Shown here: positions 5,308-12,276 of the stretch, one piece after another
How positions within the stretch are numbered: position 1 is the first letter of the stretch
Layout: the number at the start of each line of letters is the position of its first letter
From: a virus
IMG/VR virus record: IMGVR_UViG_3300028809_000062
Span: 1-25,061 of that record
Reading direction: 5' to 3' (one strand)
Length of the DNA stretch: 25,061 nucleotides
Notes under the pieces: model-generated
The model's database searches: none
Seen by the model: the letters and a program-made list of their open reading frames with translations, nothing else
What the model was told of the DNA's origin: nothing
Position numbers and translations under genes: made by a program

Positions 5308-5579
5308 TCCGCGTGGCTGTAATCACCGCTACGCTCGGACTGGTGGCGTGCCAGAGTAAGCCTCCGGTATTGCCCGAAGTGCCCAAAACTGTCACAGTCG
5401 TGGTTGAGAAGTACGTCTCAGTTCCGGACGATCTGACAGCCGAGTGCCCCGAGTACGAGCCGCGCGAGCAGTCGTACAACGAGGCCAAGCGGCTGGCGCT
5501 GATTCGGCTGGAATCGATCCAGGCGTGCAACAAGCAACTGGCGCGCATCCGCGCACTCTCGGGAGAGAAGACACCATGA
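5304..5579 (+). CDS. Rz1-like outer-membrane spanin lipoprotein
   Basis: A 91-residue lipoprotein. The signal peptide MIRVAVITATLGLVAC ends in a good lipobox (LVAC, Cys16), followed by a Pro- and Val-rich stretch (PPVLPEVPKTV) and a helical tail with CNKQLARIRAL, the usual Rz1-type ending. I chose ATG 5304 because it forms an ATGA overlap with Rz and places the lipobox correctly; an in-frame ATG at 5262 would add 14 residues. Unlike lambda, where Rz1 lies within Rz, this pair is nearly tandem. It would bind Rz across the periplasm. Confidence 0.8.
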   Translation: MIRVAVITATLGLVACQSKPPVLPEVPKTVTVVVEKYVSVPDDLTAECPEYEPREQSYNEAKRLALIRLESIQACNKQLARIRALSGEKTP

Positions 5580-5920
5580 CGGCATCCGATTCATTCCGCG
5601 CCACGATCGGCTTCAGCATCCTTGCGCTGGCCGGCCTGCTGTTCGGCAACCTCGCCTCCGCACTGATCGGCCTGAGCGGGTGGGCTGCGTTCGGCGTTCT
5701 CGCCTCGCTGCTGTCGATAGGCTGCGCCTATGGCTCCCAGTTGTTCACCACGAACGGCCTATCGGCGGACGAGATGGTCCCGCGGGCTCAGAGCCAGACC
5801 GACGTGCAGACCCTGCGGGAGGCCGCGGCCTTCGCGCACAACTGGGGTCGCCAGCTCCAGCTATCGAGCCTGGGCACGGCCATCGTCGCCGGCATCTTCC
5901 TCGTGGTGTCGCTGCCGTGA
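5576..5920 (+). CDS. Hypothetical three-span membrane protein (114 aa)
   Basis: A membrane protein of unknown function with spans at about residues 9-33, 35-56 and 96-113, and a polar loop of roughly 40 residues between the second and third (containing TNGLSADEMVPRAQSQ). It starts at ATG 5576, overlapping the Rz1 stop, and ends overlapping the next GTG. The location just after the spanins suggests a lysis- or membrane-related accessory role, such as holin modulation or superinfection exclusion. Neither is shown by sequence. Confidence 0.6.
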   Translation: MTASDSFRATIGFSILALAGLLFGNLASALIGLSGWAAFGVLASLLSIGCAYGSQLFTTNGLSADEMVPRAQSQTDVQTLREAAAFAHNWGRQLQLSSLGTAIVAGIFLVVSLP

Positions 5921-6168
5921 AGGGCCGGCGCATCCGGTTCGATCGCCGTATGCCGCTGGTGGTGCTGGCGCGCACACGGGAGGAGGGCTTGGCGCACGCT
6001 GAAGCCAACCCGACGGACGCCGCGGTCACTTGGGTGGCCACCGACGACGCCGAGCCGATGCACAAGATGCCCCTGAAGTCCTTCGCCTACACCATCGTGT
6101 CGCCGCCGACGCTGGCGGTCTGGGCTGCTGCCGTCGAGCGCGGCGTTCCGTTGGGAGATCTGAAATGA
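5917..6168 (+). CDS. Hypothetical protein (83 aa)
   Basis: A small soluble protein starting at GTG 5917 (GTGA overlap). It has a basic start (KGRRIRFDRR), a hydrophobic strand (MPLVVLARTREEG) and a C-terminal helix (LAVWAAAVERGVPLGD). I do not recognise it. Codon use matches its neighbours and both ends overlap adjacent genes, which supports expression as part of the operon. Confidence 0.55.
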   Translation: MKGRRIRFDRRMPLVVLARTREEGLAHAEANPTDAAVTWVATDDAEPMHKMPLKSFAYTIVSPPTLAVWAAAVERGVPLGDLK

Positions 6169-6410
6169 TGACCGAACGCCAAGCCGACCAAGCATGGGTT
6201 GAGGCTGACCGCGAGCGGAAGCTGGCGGCGGCGAATCGAAGCATAGGCCCGTCGCTCACGCACGTCCGCAAGATCGGCGGGCCGTGGCGGGCGCTCGGGC
6301 AGATTGTGGACCCGACTGTAGCCTTGCGCGACTCCATCGTGGCGCCGGACGGCTCCGTTCCGCCCATCTCCACCGAGTCGAACCCGTTCTGGAGGAGGGG
6401 TCATGACTGA
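6165..6410 (+). CDS. Hypothetical protein (81 aa)
   Basis: A small soluble protein starting with two consecutive ATG codons (6165 and 6168), the first overlapping the previous stop. The N-terminal half is charged and helical (TERQADQAWVEADRERKLAA). The rest is Pro- and Gly-containing, ending NPFWRRGHD. No motif recognised. It overlaps the next gene by eight bases. Confidence 0.5.
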   Translation: MMTERQADQAWVEADRERKLAAANRSIGPSLTHVRKIGGPWRALGQIVDPTVALRDSIVAPDGSVPPISTESNPFWRRGHD

Positions 6411-6627
6411 GCAGATCGAAGCAACCGCCGACTTCGGCCACCGCCCCCGCCGGCTGGTGACGAACTGGGGCACCTGGGAGGTTCGCCTTCCGGTGGCCGG
6501 ACTGGTGACCATGAAGCTGACCCGGGACGAGCAGACCGGAACCATCACGCCTTCGGCCCATGATGGCCAGGGCAACGCGATCGAGGCCGAGTTCGTCCGG
6601 CTGGATGGCGATGGGGGTGTGCAGTGA
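6403..6627 (+). CDS. Hypothetical protein (74 aa)
   Basis: A short protein whose sequence suggests mainly beta strands (TWEVRLPVAGLVTMKLTRDE), with acidic termini. An AGGAGGGG ribosome binding site lies just upstream inside the previous gene. Function unknown; it precedes the terminase genes. Confidence 0.55.
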   Translation: MTEQIEATADFGHRPRRLVTNWGTWEVRLPVAGLVTMKLTRDEQTGTITPSAHDGQGNAIEAEFVRLDGDGGVQ

Positions 6628-6770
6628 GCGACATGGACCAGAACATGCACACCCCGAGCGCTGGGGTGGCCAAGACCCTGAAGTGGATGAACCGCCTCGG
6701 CTTCGGCTTGGTCATCCTCGTGTGGGGCGCCATGATCATTTCCCCGCTGTGGGAGAGGGTGGTGGGGTGA
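6624..6770 (+). CDS. Small single-span membrane protein (48 aa)
   Basis: A 48-residue protein from GTG 6624, overlapping the previous stop (GTGA). A polar N-terminus (SDMDQNMHTPSAGVAKTLKW) leads into one hydrophobic segment (FGLVILVWGAMIISPLW). Its TGA shares a base with the ATG of the terminase small subunit. I call it real because the frame exactly fills the gap between its neighbours and the hydrophobic segment is coherent. Function unknown. Confidence 0.55.
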   Translation: MSDMDQNMHTPSAGVAKTLKWMNRLGFGLVILVWGAMIISPLWERVVG

Positions 6771-7474
6771 TGGCGGACAAGATCGCCCAGCCGGACGACG
6801 AACTGAGCGACTGGCTGCTCGGGAACGACAACGGGCAAAAGCCCATCCTGAGCCTGTGGACGGCCTACACCGACTACAACCCGGACACGCCGATGACCCG
6901 GCGCATGTTCGATGCCGCCGTTCAAGAGCATAGGGCAACCCGCAAGCCCGTCCGGGGAGCAGGAAGGCCGAGCATCTTCAGTCAGGAGACCATCGACTAC
7001 ATCTGCCAGGAGCTGGCCAAGGGCAGTTTCCTGACCGAGATATGCAGGGGCGATGCTGTGCTGGCCACGCGCGCCGACCCGCTGAACGACCTCCATACGC
7101 GACCGGATGTTATGCCGGCGCCGCGAACCGTTCACGAATGGGAGGAGAAGGACGACAAGATTTCCGCAGCGCTCGCACGCGCGAGAGAGATTGGCGAGGC
7201 CGCGCTTATCCAGGAGGGCCGGGCCATTGCGGACAATGCGTCCGAGGATTGGACGACGGACGCTGACGGCAACAAGGTCCTCAACCGCGAGCACGTCCAG
7301 CGGTCCAAGCTGCGCATCGAGACCCGGCTGAAGCTGGCGGCCGTGATGAATCCGAGGCGGTGGGGCAACTACCAGCGTGTTGACCATGACGTGATCGGCA
7401 CGCTGGCGGACGACCTGAACGCCGCCAGGGATAGGGCGAAGGCGGCCGGCAGTGCAGACGAACCGCAAGGCTGA
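6770..7474 (+). CDS. Terminase small subunit
   Basis: The DNA-recognition subunit of the packaging motor, 234 residues. After a variable N-terminus, GRPSIFSQETIDYICQELA (residues 65-83) begins the helix-turn-helix region. It continues with FLTEIC and APRTVHEWEEKDDKISAALA, a long helix (REIGEAALIQEGRAIAD) and an Arg- and Lys-rich end containing LKLAAVMNPRRWGNY. This is the order seen in Sf6-type small terminases. Between GD and MPAPRT there are about 19 extra residues (96-114) that I would not expect in the family. ATG 6770 is preferred over the adjacent GTG 6767. It overlaps the large subunit by 23 bases. Confidence 0.8.
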   Translation: MADKIAQPDDELSDWLLGNDNGQKPILSLWTAYTDYNPDTPMTRRMFDAAVQEHRATRKPVRGAGRPSIFSQETIDYICQELAKGSFLTEICRGDAVLATRADPLNDLHTRPDVMPAPRTVHEWEEKDDKISAALARAREIGEAALIQEGRAIADNASEDWTTDADGNKVLNREHVQRSKLRIETRLKLAAVMNPRRWGNYQRVDHDVIGTLADDLNAARDRAKAAGSADEPQG

Positions 7475-8795
7475 CTACGAGGCGAGGCTGCGCTCGGACA
7501 TCGGGGCCTTCCACGACGACCCGCTGGGCTATGCGCTGTACAACTTCCCGTGGGGCGTGAGGGGCACGCCGCTGGAGAAGCACAAGGGGCCGCGCGCTTG
7601 GCAGCGTCGGCGCATGATCAAGATGCGCGACGCCCTGCGCTCTGGGGCAGTCAGCAAGGGCGAGGTGCTGCGCCATTCGGTCGCCTCCGGCCACGGCATC
7701 GGCAAGTCCGCGTTCTTCGCCATGATCATCATGTGGGCGATGGACACGGCCGTCGACACGCGCGGCGTGGTCACGGCGAACACCGAGACGCAGTTGCGCA
7801 CGAAGACGTGGGCCGAACTGTCCAAGTGGCACGGCATGGCGCTGACGCGACACTGGACGACCTGCGCGGCCACCTCGATTCACAGCAACCTGCCCAAGCA
7901 TGAGAAGACCTGGCGCATTGATGCGGTGCCCTGGTCGGAGCAGAACACCGAGGCCTTCGCCGGCCTGCACAACGAGGGCAAGCGGCTCGTGCTGATCTTC
8001 GACGAGGCGTCCGCCATTGCCGACAAGGTGTGGGAGGTCGCGCAGGGCGCGCTGACCGACAAGGACACCGAGATTTTCTGGTTCGCCTTCGGCAACGCCA
8101 CGCGCGCCACCGGCCGCTTCCGTGAGTGTTTCCGCAAGGAAAAGGCTAACTGGGACCACGAGCAGATCGACAGCCGCACCGTGGAAGGCATCAACCTGGT
8201 CGAGATCCAGAAGCTGGTGGACACCCACGGCGAGGACTCCGACATCGTCAAGGTCCGCGTCCGAGGAGTGTTCCCCGTGCTATCCGCCAAGCAGTTCATC
8301 TCCGAGAAGGATGTCGACGCCGCGTTCGGCCGGCACCTGAAGCCCGAGCAGTACGAATGGGCGCCCAAGATCATCACCTGTGACCCGGCATGGTCAGGGG
8401 ACGACCCGCTGGTGATCGGCATGCGGCAGGGCCTGCGGTTCCAGGTGCTGCACACCATGGCCAAGAACGACGACGACGTGGCCGTGGCCAACATCATCGC
8501 CCGGCTGGAGGACCAGCACTTGGCGGACGCCGTGTTCATCGACTTCGGGTACGGCACGGGCATCGCGTCCATCGGCCGCTCGCTTGGTCGCGACTGGCGT
8601 CTGGTCAACTTCGGCGACGCTGGGCTGGATCCGGGCGACCTGAACATGCGCGCGTCGATATGGCGCCTGATGCGGGACTGGCTGAAGCAGGGCGGTTCGA
8701 TCGAGGAGACCAGGAACTGCGCGACGAGCTGCTGGGGATCGAGACCAAGCCGAGGCTGGACGGCAAGCTGCAACTTGAATCCAAGGAGGAAATGA
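7452..8795 (+). CDS. Terminase large subunit, frameshifted after residue 419
   Basis: The packaging ATPase-nuclease. Walker A is GHGIGKS (residues 80-86) and Walker B with the catalytic Glu is LVLIFDEAS (179-187). The nuclease half shows CDPAW (Asp311) and FIDFG (Asp364). The frame then leaves the family sequence after GGSIEE and ends in an unrelated 28-residue tail at 8795. The true C-terminus continues in the -1 frame (8708-8965). Joined, the protein would be 504 residues, normal for the family; as written it is 447 and lacks the last nuclease Asp. GTG 7452 overlaps the small subunit. No slippery heptamer is visible, so a one-base deletion or sequencing error is likelier than programmed frameshifting. 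Confidence 0.85.
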   Translation: MQTNRKADYEARLRSDIGAFHDDPLGYALYNFPWGVRGTPLEKHKGPRAWQRRRMIKMRDALRSGAVSKGEVLRHSVASGHGIGKSAFFAMIIMWAMDTAVDTRGVVTANTETQLRTKTWAELSKWHGMALTRHWTTCAATSIHSNLPKHEKTWRIDAVPWSEQNTEAFAGLHNEGKRLVLIFDEASAIADKVWEVAQGALTDKDTEIFWFAFGNATRATGRFRECFRKEKANWDHEQIDSRTVEGINLVEIQKLVDTHGEDSDIVKVRVRGVFPVLSAKQFISEKDVDAAFGRHLKPEQYEWAPKIITCDPAWSGDDPLVIGMRQGLRFQVLHTMAKNDDDVAVANIIARLEDQHLADAVFIDFGYGTGIASIGRSLGRDWRLVNFGDAGLDPGDLNMRASIWRLMRDWLKQGGSIEETRNCATSCWGSRPSRGWTASCNLNPRRK

Positions 8796-8965
8796 AGCGC
8801 CGCGGCCTACCAAGCCCGAACAAGGCCGACAGCTTGGCCATCTCGTTTGCCTACCCGGTGCAGGCCAAGCCGAGGCATATAGACGGAACACTGGCCGCTG
8901 TTGCACACTTAGACCGTTATGGCGGTCCCAGCCGGGACGCCGAGGTCTACAATCCGATGGGATAG
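8708..8965 (+). pseudogene. Terminase large subunit C-terminal fragment (-1 frame)
   Basis: This frame encodes DQELRDELLGIETKPRLDGK, then LQLESKEEMKRRGLPSPNKA and DSLAISFAYP, the standard end of terminase nuclease domains. The Asp at 8828-8830 is the expected third metal-binding residue. It has no start codon of its own in a sensible place, so it is expressed only if the reading frame at 8703-8711 is restored. Adding one base near GAGGA/GACC would rejoin it with the upstream ORF. Confidence 0.8.
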
Positions 8966-8978
8966 GAGGTGTGCCATC
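8964..8978 (+). promoter_or_regulatory. Strong ribosome binding site before an ATC codon
   Basis: AGGAGGTG (8964-8971) is a near-perfect anti-16S match. GGAGG (8965-8969) lies six bases before ATC 8976, ideal spacing for a start there. No ATG, GTG or TTG in the coding frame sits at a usable distance. This site decides the start of the next gene. Confidence 0.55.
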
Positions 8979-9185
8979 TGTACTTCCAAACCAAAATCGC
9001 CCGCCCCCATCCCCAACGCCCCCGTGGCCATGCCAACGTCGATCGACGACGAGGTGATCGGCGCCCAGCGTGAGTCGCTGCGCCGCCGCCGCGGCGCCTA
9101 CGGCCGGCAGCAGACCATCCTGGCCGGGGCGATGGGCGCAGGACAGCCGCCGACCATGCCCACGAAGATGGCCTTGGGGACCTGA
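8976..9185 (+). CDS. Small MC-type hypothetical protein, apparent ATC start
   Basis: Read from ATC 8976 this gives a 69-residue protein with the profile I associate with small proteins next to podovirus portal genes: Met-Cys at the N-terminus, a Pro-rich linker (KPKSPAPIPNAP), then an Arg-rich helix and GRQQTILAG. The start must be ATC, a mutated ATG, ATG 9030 (51 residues, no ribosome site) or ATG 8919 (88 residues, inside the terminase end, no ribosome site). Function unknown; probably a minor virion or assembly protein. Confidence 0.5.
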   Translation: MCTSKPKSPAPIPNAPVAMPTSIDDEVIGAQRESLRRRRGAYGRQQTILAGAMGAGQPPTMPTKMALGT

Positions 9186-9187
9186 AA

Positions 9188-9427
9188 ATGTGCAGCTCGC
9201 GCCAGATCATCGACCCAGGAAACCTGCTCTTCAACCCGAAGACCAGCAAGTACGCCGACCCGTTTGGCCTGACCAAGACCGCTATCGGTGACCCGACGGG
9301 CCGCATTCGTAAGGAACACGCGGCGGTCAAACGCGAGAACATGCCGGCCAACCCGGGCACGATCCTCGGCTGGCAGAACATCAACGGCAACTTCCGCCCG
9401 AACAACGGCTCCACGGTAGGGGTCTGA
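9188..9427 (+). CDS. Hypothetical protein upstream of portal (79 aa)
   Basis: A 79-residue protein starting MCSSRQIIDPGNLLFNPKTS and ending FRPNNGSTVGV. It is rich in Asn, Pro and Gly, with no membrane segment. The N-terminal Met-Cys resembles the preceding gene and the gp14-like gene at 19346. It lies two bases after one gene and two before the portal ATG, so it belongs to the head operon. Unrecognised function; a minor structural or assembly role is a guess from position. Confidence 0.6.
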   Translation: MCSSRQIIDPGNLLFNPKTSKYADPFGLTKTAIGDPTGRIRKEHAAVKRENMPANPGTILGWQNINGNFRPNNGSTVGV

Positions 9428-9429
9428 GC

Positions 9430-11202
9430 ATGGAAATGGCGCAGGCAATGCCTGGCAGGATCCCGGTCAAGACGAACGGGGAGTCCGAGACCTACAAGCT
9501 GCGCCGGTACGCCGAGTCGCGGAAGAACGCGCTACAGATGGAACTGGAGCAGTGGAAGACCGACTGCCAGCAGGTGGCCCGCTACGTCGACCCTGCGCGT
9601 GGCCGCTGGGACACCGAGAACAGCAGCCAGACCACGGCGCAGACGCCGAGCAAGCGCAGCCGCAAGGACATCATCAACAGCACGGCCACGACCTGCGTGC
9701 GCGTGGCGGCGGCCGGCTTCTCCTCGCACATGACCAGCAAGTCGCGGCCGTGGTTCCAGGTGGACGCCTCGGAGCCTGGCCTGCGCGACCAGTACGACGT
9801 GCGCGTGTGGTCCGGCGAGGTCACCGACCAGCTCCGTGACACGCTGGCCAAGTCGAACTTCTACAAGGCCATTCCCATGGCCTACACCGAGGATGTGATG
9901 TTCGGCATCGCCGCGATGCTGATGCCCGAGCATCCGGACGAGATCGTCACCTTCCACACGCTGACCTATGGCACGTTCGCCATTGGGCTGAACGAGTTCG
10001 GCGAGGTCGACACGCTGTACCGGTGGTTCCGCAAGACGGCGCGGCAGATCAAGCAGGAGTACGGCGAGGATGTGCTGCCTGACAACGTCAAGCAGGCGCT
10101 GACCAACAACAAGCCGGACACCTATTTCACCCTGCACGCGCTGATCGAGCGCAACCCGGACGAGAAGCCGGGCATGGGTCCGCTGGGCCTGCAATTGCCG
10201 AAGTTCCGGCCGTGGCGCGAGATGATCTGGATGTCCGCCGGCAGCGCCAAGGGCATTGGCTGCCTGAAGGTCAACGGGTACTACGAGCAGCCGTTCGTGG
10301 CCTTCCGGTTCAGTCCGGTGGGCGACGACGTTTACTCCACCAGCCCCTGCATCGACGCGCTGGGCGACATCAAGCAACTGCAGTACAACGAGGGCCAGAA
10401 GCTGAAGCTGGGCGACCTGATGGCCGAGCCGCCCATGGGCATCCCGGAGCATCTGCGCAACCAGCCAGCCAGCCTGGCGCCGCGGTCGAAGACGTACCTG
10501 CCGGCATCGCAGGTCGGGCAGACGGCCGGCGCGCTGTACACGCCGAATGCCAACGCTTACACGGTGGTCACCACCGAGATCCGGGAGTTGGAGGGCCGCA
10601 TCCGCGAGACCCTGTTCTACCCCCTGTTCCTGATGCTGGCCAGCCTGGACGACCGGGAGCGCACCGCGACCGAGATCGCCGAGCGCCGGGACGAGCGTGC
10701 CACCGTGCTGGGCCCGACAGTGGAGAGCATCACCGACGAGGGTCTGGATCCGATCATCCTGCGCGTGTTCCGCATCCTGGAGCGCCGGCAGATGCTCCCG
10801 CCGTTGCCCGAGGCGCTGACCAACAAGCCGCTCAAGATCGAGTACACCAGCATCCTGGCGCAGGCCATGAAGGCATCGGCCGTGGGAGGCATCGAGCGCG
10901 CGTTCCAGTTCGTGGCAGCGCAGTTCCAAGCCACGCAAGACCCGGCCGTGCTGGACAAGTGGGATGCCGACCAGGCCGCCGACGAGTACGCCACCCGGCT
11001 CAACATCCCGCCGAAGATCGTGCGCAGCGACGAGTCCGTGCAGCAGATCCGCGCCGGGCGCGCGCAGCAGGCGCAGATGCAGCAGATGGCGGCCATGGCC
11101 AAGCCGGCGCTGGATGCCACCGCTGCCTACAAGAACCTGGCCGAGACGGTCCCCGCTGAGAACTCGGCGGCTGACCAGATCGGCGCCGTGATGGGGGCCT
11201 GA
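9430..11202 (+). CDS. Portal protein (T7-like head-to-tail connector)
   Basis: A 590-residue portal of the T7-like head-tail connector family. It forms the dodecameric ring at one capsid vertex through which DNA enters and leaves. Typical features are the early helical segment with QVARYVDPARGRW, the conserved VRVAAAGFSSHMTSKSRPWF stretch, PFVAFRFSPVGDDVYSTSPC in the core, a LKLGDL helix and TATEIAERRDER near the stem, and a Gln- and Ala-rich C-terminus (QQAQMQQMAAM). Length is near that of family members. ATG 9430 follows the previous stop by two bases; ATG 9436 is a close alternative. It directly follows the terminase block and precedes the scaffold, the expected head-gene order. Confidence 0.9.
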   Translation: MEMAQAMPGRIPVKTNGESETYKLRRYAESRKNALQMELEQWKTDCQQVARYVDPARGRWDTENSSQTTAQTPSKRSRKDIINSTATTCVRVAAAGFSSHMTSKSRPWFQVDASEPGLRDQYDVRVWSGEVTDQLRDTLAKSNFYKAIPMAYTEDVMFGIAAMLMPEHPDEIVTFHTLTYGTFAIGLNEFGEVDTLYRWFRKTARQIKQEYGEDVLPDNVKQALTNNKPDTYFTLHALIERNPDEKPGMGPLGLQLPKFRPWREMIWMSAGSAKGIGCLKVNGYYEQPFVAFRFSPVGDDVYSTSPCIDALGDIKQLQYNEGQKLKLGDLMAEPPMGIPEHLRNQPASLAPRSKTYLPASQVGQTAGALYTPNANAYTVVTTEIRELEGRIRETLFYPLFLMLASLDDRERTATEIAERRDERATVLGPTVESITDEGLDPIILRVFRILERRQMLPPLPEALTNKPLKIEYTSILAQAMKASAVGGIERAFQFVAAQFQATQDPAVLDKWDADQAADEYATRLNIPPKIVRSDESVQQIRAGRAQQAQMQQMAAMAKPALDATAAYKNLAETVPAENSAADQIGAVMGA

Positions 11203-11540
11203 TGGCATACGACCTTGACCGAGGCGAGAAGGACCGCAAGGCGCGGCTGGTTTCGCAGGCGGCGCAGACCTTCGACGCCGAGATGCGCAAGCGGATCAAG
11301 TCCATGCTGGACGTGGTCGACAACCGGTTGGTGGTCAGCCACTTCATCGCGCAGATCGACATCGACACCAGTCCGTTTTCGCCCAATGCCATGACGCAGT
11401 CCCACGCGATCGGCAAGCAGGATGCGGCGAAGTGGTGGATCAACGCCATTCGCGCGGCCTGTCCGGAGAAGGAGTTGCCGATGCGGCGCGAGTACGAGAA
11501 GGCCATGCAGTCCATCGCAGACCTAGACGGCAATTACTGA
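11202..11540 (+). CDS. Hypothetical head-module protein (112 aa)
   Basis: A charged, helical 112-residue protein (MAYDLDRGEKDRKARL; later IGKQDAAKWWINAIRAACPE). Its ATG shares a base with the portal stop (TGATG), so it is coupled to the portal. In related podovirus genomes a small protein often sits between portal and scaffold; this one occupies that slot, but I cannot assign it to a named family. Likely a minor assembly factor. Confidence 0.6.
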   Translation: MAYDLDRGEKDRKARLVSQAAQTFDAEMRKRIKSMLDVVDNRLVVSHFIAQIDIDTSPFSPNAMTQSHAIGKQDAAKWWINAIRAACPEKELPMRREYEKAMQSIADLDGNY

Positions 11541-11573
11541 ACCGTTTGACCTGAACGAAAACCGAGGTATACG

Positions 11574-12242
11574 ATGGACACGAACAGCACCGAAGGCAGC
11601 AATCCCAACCCTGCCGACGCTGTAACCGCCACCGACACGACGACGCAGGACCAGAAGCCCACCGCGGCCGAAGGCACCGAAGGTCAGGAGAAGGGTGGCA
11701 CCGACGCGGCTGCAACCGACAAGGACAAGACCGAGTCCACCGAGGACAAGGATCCTGCCGAATCGGACGGCGCACCGGAGCAGTACGAGGCCTTCACCCT
11801 CCCGGACGGCTATACGCTGGAAGGCGAGCGGCTGGAGATGGCCGTGGAGAAGTTCAAGGAACTCAACCTTCCGCAGGGCAAGGCTCAAGAGCTGATCGAC
11901 CTGTACGTGAAGGCGGATTCCGAGAACGCCGAGGCCCGCAACGTCCTACTCGGGGAAGCCCGCGCGCAGCAGATCGAGCAATGGGGCACTGAAGCACGCA
12001 CGCAACTGGGCGAAAGGTTCGACCAGGCTGTGGCCAATGCGGCCTTCGCCGCCTCGCTGGTGCAGGATCCGGAAGTGGTCAACGCAATGGAGCAGCAGGG
12101 ATGGGGCAACCATCCGGCGATGCTCAAGATGCTGGACTTCTTCGGCTCCAAGTTCCGCGAGGGCGGCATGGACGGCGTCGGCGGCGGGCGCGGTGGTGGT
12201 GGTGACAAGCCGCTGGCCAGCCGCATGTACCCCAACATGTAA
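11574..12242 (+). CDS. Capsid scaffolding protein
   Basis: A 222-residue protein with the composition of a tailed-phage scaffold. A disordered acidic N-terminal third (Thr, Asp, Glu and Lys rich) is followed by FTLPDGYTLEG, a helical region (LEMAVEKFKELNLPQGKAQE), further helices, and a Gly-rich hinge (GGGRGGGG) before a short C-terminus. It would guide coat assembly and leave before or during packaging. GAGGT lies six bases before ATG 11574. Its position immediately upstream of the coat gene is the main support. Confidence 0.8.
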   Translation: MDTNSTEGSNPNPADAVTATDTTTQDQKPTAAEGTEGQEKGGTDAAATDKDKTESTEDKDPAESDGAPEQYEAFTLPDGYTLEGERLEMAVEKFKELNLPQGKAQELIDLYVKADSENAEARNVLLGEARAQQIEQWGTEARTQLGERFDQAVANAAFAASLVQDPEVVNAMEQQGWGNHPAMLKMLDFFGSKFREGGMDGVGGGRGGGGDKPLASRMYPNM

Positions 12243-12276
12243 CGCACACCTTCCCTGACCTTTCTGGAGAATCATC

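Noticed and set aside
8695-8720. Programmed -1 frameshifting in the terminase
   Set aside because: The junction sequence has no X XXY YYZ slippery heptamer and no obvious downstream pseudoknot; a one-base loss explains it more simply.
10212-11159. 315-codon + strand ORF inside the portal gene
   Set aside because: Out-of-frame shadow of portal codons, dominated by Arg, Gly, Ala and His. It lacks any recognisable family pattern, unlike the methyltransferase overlap.
9532-11208. Long antisense ORF (558 codons) opposite the portal gene
   Set aside because: High-GC coding DNA leaves the opposite frame free of stops; the translation is Leu-, Arg- and Gly-rich with no motif, and the + strand gene is unmistakable.
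11546-11573. Sigma70-like promoter TTGACC, 16 bases, TATACG before the scaffold gene
   Set aside because: Transcription would begin a few bases inside the scaffold ORF and would not serve its start; the match may be chance and TATACG overlaps the ribosome site region.
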